The translations under genes and the position numbers were made by a program. Below are positions 52,558-62,297 of a DNA stretch of 64,000 nucleotides, one piece after another (the stretch's first letter is position 1; every line of letters begins with the position of its first letter). The notes below the pieces were generated by a model that was not told the origin of the DNA, made no database searches, and saw nothing but the letters and a program-made list of their open reading frames with translations. Origin of the DNA: Lentzea sp033794685. Lineage in GTDB: Bacteria > Actinomycetota > Actinomycetes > Mycobacteriales > Pseudonocardiaceae. Location: assembly GCA_033794685.1 (NCBI GenBank), contig JARAYZ010000002.1; one strand, given 5' to 3'.

Positions 52558-53688
52558 ATGCTCGAAGATGTCGCAGGAAGCATGACACCGAACTCGACCA
52601 GCACCGTCCTCGATCTCTGCTGTGCCGGGCGATCCGAGCTGGCCACAGCCATCGCCGCCGCGATCAGACCGGCAGATGGCGCCCTTCCGCTCCAGCACGG
52701 CGACACCGTCTCGGCGGGGGTGCTGGCGTCGGCACTCCTGGATGAAGGAGGCGGCGCCGCAGCGTCTCGAAGTCGTTGGCGTCGCAGGCTTCGCGGACTC
52801 GGCCGGGTGATCGCCGGGCACGTCCGCAGCGGTCGTGCAGCCACCCGTGACGTTCTCGCCGGCCTGAGACTGGCGGAGCTCGAAGTGCAGAGGCACCTGT
52901 GGTCCGATGCCTGCGCGAACAACCTCAACGGTGCGGCCAGGAGGTCGGAACTCGTCGCCGACCGGTGTGGACAGCTGCGTTCCGAGGTGGTGATGCTCCT
53001 GGTTCGGGACGCGGAGGAAGACAACGCCAGATCGTCGGGGGAACTGCTGACGGAGACGTTGCTGGTGGATTCCGACACGGCACGCGCGGTGGCGGGAGAC
53101 CTCGGCATCCGGCTTGCCGACAGGTGGATGGTCGCCGCGGTTCTGGATCCTGAGGCAGCCGGACAGCTCGGGCGGAAAGATGAGCTGGTGTCCTTCCACA
53201 AGGGCATTTGCTGCGTTCTCGTCGCCATCACAGGTGATGACGACGGCGGGTCCGCCCTCCGGGTGGCCGAAGCCACGTGCGCGGCCGTCGTCGGCCTGGC
53301 CGGACCGGCGGGAACAGAAGAACTGCAGTCAGCCCTGCGCCGGGCAACCGACATCGTCTCGCTCGGTCACGCCGCCGGGCTGACGGGGGTGGTGACCGAG
53401 TTCGACGTCCTGGTGGAGGAATCCGCGGCGACCGACGCGGAGGTGTCGGCACGCTTGAGCGCAATCGTCGCGAGGCTGGACGAAGCGGGTGCACGACTGG
53501 TGGAGACGCTGATCTCCTTTTACGCCAACGACATGAGCCGTACCAGAACAGCGTGTGCGCTGGGTGTGCACCGCAGCACGCTCGAGTACCGGTTCAAGCG
53601 GATCCGTCAGCTCACTGGTTTCTGTCCGGCCTCCACCCGAGGAGTGGTGCTGTTCTCGACGGCGCTCACGGTGGCACAGGTGCTGTGA
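52558..53688 (+). CDS. PucR/CdaR-type transcriptional regulator (first of two)
   Basis: A 376-residue regulator. The C-terminal helix-turn-helix of the PucR/CdaR type is clear: LVETLISFYANDMSRTRTAC then GVHRSTLEYRFKRIRQLTG and STRGVVLFSTAL. The N-terminal two-thirds (helical part from about 60 with IAGHVRSGRA, and a GGDEF-like segment near 190-310) is typical of this family but diverged. Ligand unknown. ATG 52558 has no strong ribosome site. The next gene is a paralogue in the same orientation. Confidence 0.83.
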   Translation: MLEDVAGSMTPNSTSTVLDLCCAGRSELATAIAAAIRPADGALPLQHGDTVSAGVLASALLDEGGGAAASRSRWRRRLRGLGRVIAGHVRSGRAATRDVLAGLRLAELEVQRHLWSDACANNLNGAARRSELVADRCGQLRSEVVMLLVRDAEEDNARSSGELLTETLLVDSDTARAVAGDLGIRLADRWMVAAVLDPEAAGQLGRKDELVSFHKGICCVLVAITGDDDGGSALRVAEATCAAVVGLAGPAGTEELQSALRRATDIVSLGHAAGLTGVVTEFDVLVEESAATDAEVSARLSAIVARLDEAGARLVETLISFYANDMSRTRTACALGVHRSTLEYRFKRIRQLTGFCPASTRGVVLFSTALTVAQVL

Positions 53689-53768
53689 GGTCATGCCCCG
53701 TCAGGCCAGGTGCCGCCTGGATCGGGCTCAGCGGTCGACGAGAAGACTCGAACTGGAGCGGCACACAC

Positions 53769-54917
53769 GTGCGGACACCGGCCACATCGATCTCCGAAGT
53801 CGGGCACGAGGAGCTGGTCGCCGTGCTGAAGGCGGCCTTCACCATCCGGGACGGGGACGCGTCCTCCACACCGGACGAAGTGCTCCACCGCGTCGCTGAC
53901 GGTGTGCTCGCACGGCTGACGAAGGACGCCGGTCCCCCGCGGCCAGGTGAGACGACCTTCCTCATCGACCACTGCGTGGCACTCGCGAGCACAGGTGCGG
54001 ATCTCGCTGCTGTCACTGAAGGGTTTCACGCAGCCTTGCACGTGCTCATGCGCCACCTGTGGAGCAGAGCAGCGCCAAATGACCAAACGCGCCTCCTGCG
54101 AGTCAACGCGTGGTGCGTCGCGATCGAAGCGGCGCTCGCTCAGAAGGCCCACCACGCGCTGGCACGAGCCACCTCCACTGTGGTCTGTCAGCGCCAGGCG
54201 AGATCAGAGCTCGCGGCAGCGCTCGTGGCAGGCGATCCGATCTGTGCGACCGGCACGACATCAGCGACGATCACGCTTCCCGACACGTACGCGGTCGTGT
54301 ACCTGCTCGCGCCGTCCGGTCGTGTTCTCTCGCAGGGGATGCTGCCGACGAGCAGTGTGCGCGCCGACGTGCTCAGCACGCCGGCGGACGACCGCGACCT
54401 GATCTTGCTGGTCCCTTGCGGGTCCGGCACACCGAGTCGGCTCGACGTGAGAGCGTTGATCGCTGAACTCACCGCGGGAACGGGTGTACCGGTGAGCGCC
54501 GGAATGGCATGGCCCGACCTGTTGAGTGGTGTTCCGGACGCCGTGCTCGAAGCGCGGACCATCGCGAGGCTGGCCGCCGCCACGGATCAGGCCGGTGGTT
54601 GCTCCTTCGACGACGTCCTCGTGGAGTGGGCGCTGTCGCACACCGGACCGGCTCGGAGGCGACTCGCGGGTCTGCTGGCACGGCTCTCCAGCGGTCCCGA
54701 CCTCCTCGCCACACTGGAGGCGTTGTACAAGCACGATCTGGACAGGACGGCGGCCGCCTCCGCGATGCACGTGCACCGTGCCACGCTGGACTATCGGCTG
54801 AAGAAGATCCAGGAAGTGTGCGGATTCGACCCTCTCACAACCCGAGGTGTGCGCACTCTCGCCTCGGCACTGTTCTCCGCACGCTTCGACGCCGCCCAAG
54901 ACGCGGTTGTCCGTTGA
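53769..54917 (+). CDS. PucR/CdaR-type transcriptional regulator (second of two)
   Basis: A 382-residue paralogue of the preceding gene. Its C-terminal HTH reads LEALYKHDLDRTAAASAMHV then HRATLDYRLKKIQEVCGFD and TTRGVRTLASAL, aligning closely with the first copy. The N-terminal part (HHALARATSTVVCQRQARSE, ATITLPDTYAVVYLLAPS) is more diverged. GTG 53769 has GGAG about 10 bases ahead; the frame is open far upstream without homology. The tandem arrangement suggests duplication followed by specialisation. A LysR gene follows in the same direction. Confidence 0.83.
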   Translation: MRTPATSISEVGHEELVAVLKAAFTIRDGDASSTPDEVLHRVADGVLARLTKDAGPPRPGETTFLIDHCVALASTGADLAAVTEGFHAALHVLMRHLWSRAAPNDQTRLLRVNAWCVAIEAALAQKAHHALARATSTVVCQRQARSELAAALVAGDPICATGTTSATITLPDTYAVVYLLAPSGRVLSQGMLPTSSVRADVLSTPADDRDLILLVPCGSGTPSRLDVRALIAELTAGTGVPVSAGMAWPDLLSGVPDAVLEARTIARLAAATDQAGGCSFDDVLVEWALSHTGPARRRLAGLLARLSSGPDLLATLEALYKHDLDRTAAASAMHVHRATLDYRLKKIQEVCGFDPLTTRGVRTLASALFSARFDAAQDAVVR

Positions 54918-55035
54918 CGCGCTTCGTGACGTTCAGGCGCCACAGTGCATCCGCACATCTGGACACCCTGCCTCGCGTGTTCGTTCGTGGTCACATGCTG
55001 GAGGTTCGGCGCGCACACAAGGAGAAGGGCAGGCC

Positions 55036-56016
55036 ATGACCGCGTTGCGGGTGGTCCACGAAACAAGTTCGAGTCCAGTACCGGCGTGGGACGATCTCAG
55101 AGCGTTTCTCGCGGTCGCCCGGATGCGCAACTTCACCAGAGCCGCAGTAGAACTGCACACGTCCCAGCCCACGGTGACCAGACAGGTCCAACGTCTCGAA
55201 CGCCAGCTGGGAACCAGGTTGTTCGGGCGCAACCGCCGGGAGGTCTGGCTCACCGCCGAAGGGCAGTCCTTGCTGACGTGGGTGGAGCAGATGAACGACA
55301 GCGCGCTGAGAGGTGTGGCCGCCTGCAAGCAACCGTTTCCGGCTGAGGTGCACCTGGCCGCGTACTCGCACGCCTTGAGCCAGCTCGTGGAACAACTCAA
55401 GGGGGAGGCTCCGGACGTCGAGTGGCACGCGGCGACCCTCCCTCCGGAGACCGCTCTGCAAGCATTGGCACGCGACGAGATTCATGCGGCGATCTGCTAC
55501 ACGACGACCTCACCACATCTCGCCCAGTCTCCCCCACTGCCCACTGGTGTGGCCGTGCGCCGGCTCGTCCGCGAACCCGTGTGGCTGGCGATCCCACTGA
55601 CCCATCCACTCTCCTCCCGCACCGAGATCGTGCCCCGAGAACTGGCTCGGGAGAAATGGATCTCTCCCGGCCGAGGCCCGATGCGCGAGCTGCTCGAAGA
55701 GATGTGTTCGGCCGCCGGATTCGTCCCCGACGTGCGCCACGTGGCAGAGGACCGATCGACCGCGGGCGCCTTGCTCGCCGGCGGGAGCGCGATCTCGCTC
55801 AGCTCGGCCACGATCGACACCAGGGGCGAGTTCCTGGTGAAGCCGCTCAAGGACGGACCCGCACGATGGATCTACGTGGCGTGGAAGCCGGAACGGCTGC
55901 GGCCGCCGGCGGCGACGGTGGTGCTCGCCGCCGCTCGCCTGTGGTACCAACGACGCGCCGCGCGCAATCCCGCATACCTCGATCGGCTGCGAGCCGAGCT
56001 CGGTTCGATGAGTTAG
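55036..56016 (+). CDS. LysR-family transcriptional regulator
   Basis: A 326-residue LysR regulator. The N-terminal winged helix is typical: WDDLRAFLAVARMRNFTRAA, LHTSQPTVTRQVQRLERQLG and TRLFGRNRREVWLTAEGQ. The rest is the two-lobe substrate-binding domain (AICYTTTSPHL, PVWLAIPLTHPLS, LLAGGSAISLSS). LysR proteins usually control a divergent gene, but here all neighbours upstream are co-directional. ATG 55036 lies 11 bases after AAGGAG. Confidence 0.9.
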   Translation: MTALRVVHETSSSPVPAWDDLRAFLAVARMRNFTRAAVELHTSQPTVTRQVQRLERQLGTRLFGRNRREVWLTAEGQSLLTWVEQMNDSALRGVAACKQPFPAEVHLAAYSHALSQLVEQLKGEAPDVEWHAATLPPETALQALARDEIHAAICYTTTSPHLAQSPPLPTGVAVRRLVREPVWLAIPLTHPLSSRTEIVPRELAREKWISPGRGPMRELLEEMCSAAGFVPDVRHVAEDRSTAGALLAGGSAISLSSATIDTRGEFLVKPLKDGPARWIYVAWKPERLRPPAATVVLAAARLWYQRRAARNPAYLDRLRAELGSMS

Positions 56017-56277
56017 CGCAGGCCTTCGCCCGCGCCCCGAACCGTCCACTTCGGCACGAGAACGCCGACGAGGACTGAGATTCACCTCAGCGGGCGCCGG
56101 AGACCGGGCAGTCTACGACGCGGGAAGCGGAAGGGCCATCCGCACTCCGCGAACGCGACGAACATCCTTCCGGTTCTGGCTGATACCTCGCACGGCGACA
56201 CAGCCGAAGGATGCGAAGCACCGGCACGACCAGACGTCGCGCCGGCCCGCACGAGCCGGCTCAACCCAGGAGTCCCC

Positions 56278-56826
56278 ATGAAAATCTCCTCGCGCTTCGT
56301 CCCCGTGGCTCTCGTCGCGCTGGCGTCCGCCCTGCTCGGCGCCGCGCCGGCGTCGGCGGCACCGCAGACCGGGCAGACGGCGGCGAACGCCACGTCCGAC
56401 CTCTGCGCGCCATTCGGTTGTTACGTCTCCAACAAGAAGTTCGTCGGGTTCTACACCGTGCCGGGCGCGGCGCCGCTGTGCTCGGCGTCGGCCGTGGGCG
56501 CCGGCACGATCACCTGCGGCTACAACCGCACCTACACCGTGACGGCCGGAGTGAACGCCAGCGTCAACGTCACGCTGATCAAGGACTCGCTGATGGCGAC
56601 CTTCGGCGTGGATTCCAGCCTCTCGAAGAGCATCACGGTCACCAACGGCTGCACGGCCACGGTCGGTGCTCGCGGAGGACGCGTGTGGGGCGTTCCCGAG
56701 TACGCGAAGTACGAGTACCTCGTCCGCAACAGGGCGGTCGGCGGCGGCGGTGCGAACGACGTCGTGGTGGGCAGTGGCTGGATCGGCGTGCCCAGCGGCA
56801 TGAAGTGCTACTTCGTCCAGAACTGA
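56278..56826 (+). CDS. Small secreted Cys-containing protein of unknown function
   Basis: A 182-residue protein with a clear Sec signal (MKISSRFVPVALVALASALL, cleavage near ASAAP at 25-29). The mature part is beta-rich and has six Cys residues (43, 48, 68, 80, and two in the last 60 residues), enough for three disulfides. Alternating Thr/Val strands (TVTAGVNASVNVTLI, LSKSITVTNGCTATV) suggest a small extracellular beta-sandwich. I do not recognise a family. It is followed by a convergent methyltransferase-like gene. Confidence 0.85.
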   Translation: MKISSRFVPVALVALASALLGAAPASAAPQTGQTAANATSDLCAPFGCYVSNKKFVGFYTVPGAAPLCSASAVGAGTITCGYNRTYTVTAGVNASVNVTLIKDSLMATFGVDSSLSKSITVTNGCTATVGARGGRVWGVPEYAKYEYLVRNRAVGGGGANDVVVGSGWIGVPSGMKCYFVQN

Positions 56827-56906
56827 TCAGGGGTCTCGCGGGTCTCGATGCCGCAGGGCGTCGAGGCCCGCGCTCCGGCCGAGGGCGCGACGGCGCTGGG
56901 CGGAGG

Positions 56907-57605
56907 TCATGCCGCGGCGACCACCAGCATCGAGGTGGCTCCTCGGCGGCACCGGTGACGGCTCTGCTCCAGCACGGTCACGACGTGCGCACGAGCCAGG
57001 CGCTCGACGAGCGAGCGAAGCCGCAGTCCCTCGGCCACCGGAAAGATCCGTACCTCGCCGTGCGTGACGCGCACCAACTCGAGCACGAAACCCACGAGCT
57101 CGTCGCCTTCGGGAGCATCGGGCCGGACGTGCACGAAGTGGTTGACCAACGTCAGCGCGAACTGGCCGGACGGCACGTCCAGGCCTCGGCGCAGTGGCAG
57201 GTAGTTCCGTCCGTCCGGGTGGTAGTCGACCACGAACCGGTTCGCGTTGTCGGTCCACGCCGAGAAGTACGTCTCGGGGTCCTGGGCCACCGCGAAGTGG
57301 AACCGCCCGGGCTGCTCGGACGCCTCCGCCGCCGACTGCCGCGCGGTGCGGCGCACCGCCTCCAGCAGCACCGCTCCGGGGAGGGTGTAGAGCGGATCCA
57401 CGGCCAGAACCTGGCCTCCTCTGGCACGAAGCTGGGCACCGAACGTTCCGGCGGCCCCTCCGACGTCCAGAATCGGGCCGGCCTGCAGATCCGCCTCGGC
57501 CAGGACGAACATCGAGCGGTAGTCGTGCAGGTCGTGCGACGGCACGGCGATCGCATGAGGCACCACGATGGCGTCCGTGGCGTCAAACGCTCGTCGTGAT
57601 GTCAC
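56907..57605 (-). CDS. SAM-dependent methyltransferase-like protein
   Basis: A 232-residue protein. ILDVGGAAGTFGAQLRARGG followed by VLAVDP is the SAM-binding motif I with the acidic end of strand 2. Later motifs are less clear (FALTLVNHFVHV, HGEVRIFPV), but the layout (motif I near 45 and helical N-terminus) fits a class I methyltransferase acting on an unknown substrate. GTG 57605 is the start. It is read away from the secreted-protein gene and divergently from the PAS regulator. Confidence 0.7.
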   Translation of the reverse strand: MTSRRAFDATDAIVVPHAIAVPSHDLHDYRSMFVLAEADLQAGPILDVGGAAGTFGAQLRARGGQVLAVDPLYTLPGAVLLEAVRRTARQSAAEASEQPGRFHFAVAQDPETYFSAWTDNANRFVVDYHPDGRNYLPLRRGLDVPSGQFALTLVNHFVHVRPDAPEGDELVGFVLELVRVTHGEVRIFPVAEGLRLRSLVERLARAHVVTVLEQSRHRCRRGATSMLVVAAA

Positions 57606-57817
57606 GTGCCGTCCTGATGTCGCAGTTGCTCAGCCTCCGGCTGTCGCCGTCGCACCCCCATCCCACCGCGTCGTCCCCGCCCTTCACCTCACCCACGACT
57701 GTGCATTCGCACCGTTGGTCGACGTGCCTGGCTGTTGCCGTTCTGTGCGGCGAGTGTCAGCAATGGACGATGAAAACGCAGAGCGACCGCGCGGTGGCCG
57801 GAGGGATTCGAGAGCTC
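57606..57817. promoter_or_regulatory. Divergent region between methyltransferase-like and PAS-LuxR genes
   Basis: 212 bases between divergent genes, expected to hold both promoters. GGAGGG at 57800-57805 lies 12 bases before the chosen ATG. In-frame ATG 57770 is an alternative start, so part of this stretch may be coding. Confidence 0.4.
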
Positions 57818-60694
57818 ATGGACGACACTGGCCGGCACGCTCGTGAGCTGCAGGAGCGCCTGGACCTCCTTCCGGTGGCGGTGTGGGCCGTCGACACGAG
57901 TCTCGCCTTCACGGACGTGGCCGGTCGGATGTTCGACGGCCACCCGAGGCCCTTGGTCGGATCGCCTCTGGCGGACTACCTGGGGGTCGACCCCGGACTC
58001 CGGTTCGACGGGACGGGGGCCGGCCGCAGCCCTGGACCTCAGCGGCCAGGCTGCGAGGTCTCGTGGGAAGCCCACCTTCGTGCTCTGAGCGGAGAGAGCG
58101 TCCAGTGGCGTGTCGACATGCCGAGCGGTGCGTGTCTCTACTCGGTGTGGCCGATCGCGGACGTCTCGGGTGCCGTCCGCGGCGCTGCGGGAACCCTGAT
58201 ACCTCTGACCGCGGCATACGCCGCGACGATGGCGGAGACCGAAGCGCGTACGTGGACCTCGGAGGTGCTCGAGCACTCGCCGGCCGCGGTCGTCGTGCGT
58301 GACCACACAGACCGCCTGGTGTGGGCGTCGGCCGCGTACTGCCGGATGATGCGGCGGCCACTCGTCGACCTGGTGGGGGCCGCGCCCGGCAGCCTGCACG
58401 ACGCGGACGACCCGAACCTCCACCGCGAGCGCAACGAGATCGTGCGCAGGACGGGCCAGACCTTCCCCGAGCGGAACGCGTTCGTGGTGAACGGCAGGCG
58501 CTTCGAGGTGGAAGGTGCCCGTTTCCGGTTGCTCAGTCCCTCCGGCCAGCAACTCGTGGGCGAACTGTTCTTCGACATCACCGATCGGGAGAGCGCCCGC
58601 AGGCGAGCGGACCACGCCGAAGAGCGGTTCGAACAGTTCATGGCGCACACGACGGCCTACGCGGCGGTCTTCGACGACAAGCACGTCATCAGGTGGACCA
58701 ACGAGAGAACGGCGTCGCTGGCCGCCGAGATCCGCGCGGCCACGGGCGAACCGGGCTCAGCGCTGCTGAAGGACCACTTGTTCAGCAACTCCGGAAGCGT
58801 GTCGGTCGACGAGGCGGTGGCCGAAGTGCTGCGCACCGGACGGCCGGTTCCCGCTCGCTGGGAGATCCGTCTCGGTGAACGGAACCTGGTGCTGGTGGGC
58901 GATCTGTTCCCGCTCGGAGCCGAGCCGAACCCCGCGTCACCCGGCTCCCCGGCGGGCATCCGGGCGGTGGGCGCACTGCTCATGGACGTCAGCGACCAGG
59001 AGCGCTTGGCAGGCAGGCTGTCGACCGTGCTCACCCAGCTTCCGGTCCTGGTGAACGTGATCGAGCGCGACGGCACGATCGGCTCGATCAGCGGCGACTT
59101 CCTCTCCGCGCCGCCTCGCCGCAGATGGCCGCACGACGAGGAACACTGGACCGCCGCACTCGCTGGAGACCGCGTGCTGTCCCGCGTCATCATCGGTGAT
59201 CGGTGGCACGAGGTCTCGTACACCCCGTTGCGCGAAGGCGACCAGATCACGAGCGTGCTCGCCCTGGCCTGGGACGTCGACGACCAGGTCGAGGCCGAGC
59301 GGCAGATCACCGCGTCGCACGCACGGTTCGACGCGTTCATGCGGCTCGCCCCGGTGGGCGCCTGGATCAAGGACAAGGCCCACCGCTACGTGTGGGCCAA
59401 CGAATTGCACCTGCGTCATCTCGGCGGTCCGGAACTCCGTGACGTGATGGGCCGCACGGCAGCAGAACTCGGCGCTCCCTGGCACACCGACGACTCCGAC
59501 GACGAAGACGACGCGGCCCTGCGGCTCTGCCGTCCGCTCGAGGTGCGTGGCGAGTACGTCGTCGACGGAACACGCCGAGTCCAGAAAGGACAGGTCTTCC
59601 CGCTGTCCACGGACGGCACGCAGGGCGAGGAACTGCTGGCAGGTGTGTTCACGGACGTGACAGAGCTGGAACACGCCCGTGCGGCGGCGGCCGCAGCCCA
59701 CGCGCGGTTCGAGGCTTTCATGCGGCACGTGCCGGCAGCGGCCTACATCAAGGACGCCGAAGGTGGGCACGTGTGGGCCAATCCCACCTACCTCGGCTTC
59801 TACCGGACCGAACTCACCGCGTTGGTGGGCAAGACCACCAACGACCTCGACCCGCCGGAACTCGCCGCTGGAAACGTCGCGGAGGACGAGGCCACGCTGC
59901 TCGGCGGAACCGCCCGGCGGATCCGCAACGACGGCTCGCACGGTGAGGCGTGCGCCACCGGTTTCCGGTTCCCCCTGCCTCTGCCGGACGGGGAGACCGG
60001 CCTGGCAGGAATCTGGATCGACACGACCGAACTGCACCAGGTGCGCATCGAACTCGGTCGCTGGAGGGACCGCTACCGGACGCTCTTCGACCGCAGCCCG
60101 ACTCCGATGGCGATCACCAGTCTCGACGGAGTGCTCCTCGACGCGAACCCCGCGTTCTGCGAACTGCTCGGTCTGCGCGCTTCCCAGCTCAGGAACCGGC
60201 ACGTGCGGGAGTTCTCGGAGGTCGGTGACCACGACGCGGAACAGGCCGCGCTCGAGGGCATCATGGGGCGCAGAACCACCACGGCACGGTTCCGCAAGAC
60301 CTTCGTGCGTGCGGCGGACCAGTCCCGCACCCCGGTGGACATCACCGCCATCCGCGTGACGGATCCGACCGACCAGGCCGACACCATCGTCGGCATCGTT
60401 CAGCCTCTGGCGGCCCCGGCCGCGGCGCGCACCGCGCTACTGCTGTCCGGGACCGAGGCAGCTGTCCTCGCTCTGCGAGCCGAAGGCCGTGCCCTCAACG
60501 ACATCGCCACCCACCTGAAAATGACCCGTCGCGGCGTCGACTACCACCTGCGACAGCTGGCACGGAAACTGCGCTGCCCCGCCAACAACGCCGCGGCGAT
60601 CACCGCCCGCGCCTACCACCTCGGTGTGCTCGACACCGAGACCTGGCCGCCGACGGTCGCTGCTCGGCACGTGCGGACCCCGGACACCGACTGA
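57818..60694 (+). CDS. Soluble multi-PAS protein with C-terminal LuxR-type helix-turn-helix
   Basis: A 958-residue protein with about seven PAS-like domains in series. Visible starts are LLPVAVWAVDTSL, HSPAAVVVRDHTD, HTTAYAAVFDDKH, QLPVLVNVIERDG, LAPVGAWIKDKAH, HVPAAAYIKDAEG and RSPTPMAITSLDG, each about 110-125 residues apart. The last 75 residues hold a LuxR-like HTH (LLSGTEAAVLALRAEGRALN then TRRGVDYHLRQLARKL). There is no kinase, GGDEF or transmembrane segment, so sensing and DNA binding are in one cytoplasmic protein. ATG 57818 is chosen for GGAGGG 12 bases ahead; ATG 57770 is in frame. The ligand of the PAS domains is unknown. Confidence 0.85.
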   Translation: MDDTGRHARELQERLDLLPVAVWAVDTSLAFTDVAGRMFDGHPRPLVGSPLADYLGVDPGLRFDGTGAGRSPGPQRPGCEVSWEAHLRALSGESVQWRVDMPSGACLYSVWPIADVSGAVRGAAGTLIPLTAAYAATMAETEARTWTSEVLEHSPAAVVVRDHTDRLVWASAAYCRMMRRPLVDLVGAAPGSLHDADDPNLHRERNEIVRRTGQTFPERNAFVVNGRRFEVEGARFRLLSPSGQQLVGELFFDITDRESARRRADHAEERFEQFMAHTTAYAAVFDDKHVIRWTNERTASLAAEIRAATGEPGSALLKDHLFSNSGSVSVDEAVAEVLRTGRPVPARWEIRLGERNLVLVGDLFPLGAEPNPASPGSPAGIRAVGALLMDVSDQERLAGRLSTVLTQLPVLVNVIERDGTIGSISGDFLSAPPRRRWPHDEEHWTAALAGDRVLSRVIIGDRWHEVSYTPLREGDQITSVLALAWDVDDQVEAERQITASHARFDAFMRLAPVGAWIKDKAHRYVWANELHLRHLGGPELRDVMGRTAAELGAPWHTDDSDDEDDAALRLCRPLEVRGEYVVDGTRRVQKGQVFPLSTDGTQGEELLAGVFTDVTELEHARAAAAAAHARFEAFMRHVPAAAYIKDAEGGHVWANPTYLGFYRTELTALVGKTTNDLDPPELAAGNVAEDEATLLGGTARRIRNDGSHGEACATGFRFPLPLPDGETGLAGIWIDTTELHQVRIELGRWRDRYRTLFDRSPTPMAITSLDGVLLDANPAFCELLGLRASQLRNRHVREFSEVGDHDAEQAALEGIMGRRTTTARFRKTFVRAADQSRTPVDITAIRVTDPTDQADTIVGIVQPLAAPAAARTALLLSGTEAAVLALRAEGRALNDIATHLKMTRRGVDYHLRQLARKLRCPANNAAAITARAYHLGVLDTETWPPTVAARHVRTPDTD

Positions 60695-60940
60695 GCAGCC
60701 GTCATCGACCGCGGAGCAGGCCGCACCCGACGACCGGCGCCGCCGACTCGTCCATTCACGCCTGACCCGCCACTCCGCCAACAATGAATAACCGGACCAC
60801 TACCCACCCCCTGATGCGTGTTCCATACTTCGTTCTGAACGACGTCACGACGATTCTTCCGCCCCCTGCCCGCAGTGCTCACCTCATTGGCGAGCACTGA
60901 TTCACCCTGCGGCGGATTCGTCCCGAGAATCGAGGAATCA

Positions 60941-61663
60941 GTGGGAAAGAACAAGTTCAAGCTCTTTTCAGTGATCGTCGGCGCAGCCATGGCTTCCCTG
61001 TTCGCGACGACGCCGGCTGCGGTGGCTGACTCCCCCGACCCCGTCTCACCGTCGATCATCGGCGGCAACTACGCGACCAACGCGCCGTGGGCCGCGCGCC
61101 TGTTCACCAACGGGCAGCAGACCTGCACCGCCACGATCATCGCACCCCAGTACGTCCTGACCGCGAAGCACTGCGTCGACGGCGGAGGGACCGTCAGCTT
61201 CCGGATCGGAAGCCTGGACCAGACGACCGGTGGCACCGTCGCGTACGCGACCCAGATCCAGCGGCACCCGTCAGCCGATCTCGCCATCGCCCGCCTCGAC
61301 CGCTCGGTGCCGGCGACCTACTCACCCCTGGGCACTTGGCCGGACGTGTACAGCGGGCAGGCGGTGAAGGTCTACGGCTGGGGCGCGACCTGCACCGACC
61401 AGCCGGAGACCTATTGCCAGTCCCAATACCTGAAGAACGCGACTCTCACGGTCACTTCGGTCAGCGGCAGGGACTGGTACGGCGGTGTCGCCGTGGAGGC
61501 CAACGCGCAGAACGGAATCACCGCGGGAGGCGACTCGGGTGGACCGATGTTCGCCAGCGGCCGCCAGGTCGGAGTCGCGTCGACCAGTGATCGGCGCAGC
61601 CTCACGTACTACACGAACGTCACGTCGTACCGAGCCTGGATTTCGACCATCGCCGGAGTCTGA
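60941..61663 (+). CDS. Secreted S1-family (trypsin-like) serine protease
   Basis: A 240-residue secreted protease. A signal peptide (about 1-30) is followed by SIIGGNYA, the usual mature N-terminus. The triad is His77 in LTAKHCVD, Asp113 in HPSADLAIARLD and Ser199 in GGDSGGPM; Cys62/Cys78 would form the usual loop disulfide. The residue six before Ser, Asp in trypsin, is Ile here, so trypsin specificity (Lys/Arg) is doubtful. GTG 60941 has GAGG six bases ahead; the frame is open to 60875. A strong hairpin follows. Confidence 0.9.
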   Translation: MGKNKFKLFSVIVGAAMASLFATTPAAVADSPDPVSPSIIGGNYATNAPWAARLFTNGQQTCTATIIAPQYVLTAKHCVDGGGTVSFRIGSLDQTTGGTVAYATQIQRHPSADLAIARLDRSVPATYSPLGTWPDVYSGQAVKVYGWGATCTDQPETYCQSQYLKNATLTVTSVSGRDWYGGVAVEANAQNGITAGGDSGGPMFASGRQVGVASTSDRRSLTYYTNVTSYRAWISTIAGV

Positions 61664-62006
61664 TTCAGAACCGAGCGGCTTTTCCTCCGATCTCTGAACA
61701 ATGGCCGGGTGTGGATTCGAATCGACCACACCCGGCCTGCCGTTCGAATCGCACCGGATATCAGTCGTTTCGCTGCGAAAAGGCGTTCATCGGCTGATTC
61801 CAGCCGCACGTGCCGGGCCGCGCGTCTGATCGCCCAGCGGCGGGCACGGCGACGTCCGCCGAGCCGACGAGCCGTGCTCGTGGTGGCGGCCGGCCAGGCC
61901 GAGCCGGGTGTTGGCCACGACACACATCGATCACCCTGAGTTGCGTCGATTCTGAGTCGATTCTAGGATGATCGTGACTAGCCCGAACAGATGAAGGTCG
62001 TGCGCC
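61664..62006. other. Intergenic region between protease and WhiB genes
   Basis: 343 bases with no supportable gene. It holds the hairpin terminator at 61703-61737 and the WhiB promoter (TCTAGGATGAT near 61963 resembles a -10 region). Confidence 0.5.
61703..61737 (+). terminator. Hairpin terminator after the protease
   Basis: GGCCGGGTGTGG (61703-61714) pairs with CCACACCCGGCC (61726-61737), a perfect 12-base stem around an 11-base loop containing ATTCGAAT. It starts 40 bases after the protease stop, the usual place for an intrinsic terminator. Confidence 0.8.
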
Positions 62007-62297
62007 ATGCCGGAGCTCTCTCGTTTGCCTCGACCTGTCACCGAGTCGTGGGACTGGCAGTTGTCCGGCTTGTGCCGAGGCATGGACAGCACCTACTTCT
62101 TCCACAAGCCCAACGAGCGCGGTGCGGCGCGGGAGCAGCGGGAAGCCGCCGCGAAGGCGGTCTGCCAACGCTGTCCCGTGATGCAGAAGTGCCGTGAACA
62201 CGCGCTCGAGGTGCAGGAGACCTTCGGCATCTGGGGCGGGCTGGGGGAAAGCGAACTGCGCGCGATCCTGACCCAGCAGGCTCGCCGCAGGCGATGA
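62007..62297 (+). CDS. WhiB-family iron-sulfur regulator (WhiD/WhiB3-like)
   Basis: A 96-residue WhiB protein. Cys23, Cys53, Cys56 and Cys62 give the four ligands of the Fe-S cluster in the C-x29-C-x2-C-x5-C pattern. FGIWGGLGE is the G(V/I)WGG turn that contacts the sigma factor, and the Arg-rich end (QQARRRR) is the DNA-binding tail. LCRGMDSTYFFHKPNERGAA looks most like the WhiD/WhiB3 branch, which has roles in sporulation or redox response. The stop overlaps the MerR ATG (ATGA). Confidence 0.94.
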   Translation: MPELSRLPRPVTESWDWQLSGLCRGMDSTYFFHKPNERGAAREQREAAAKAVCQRCPVMQKCREHALEVQETFGIWGGLGESELRAILTQQARRRR

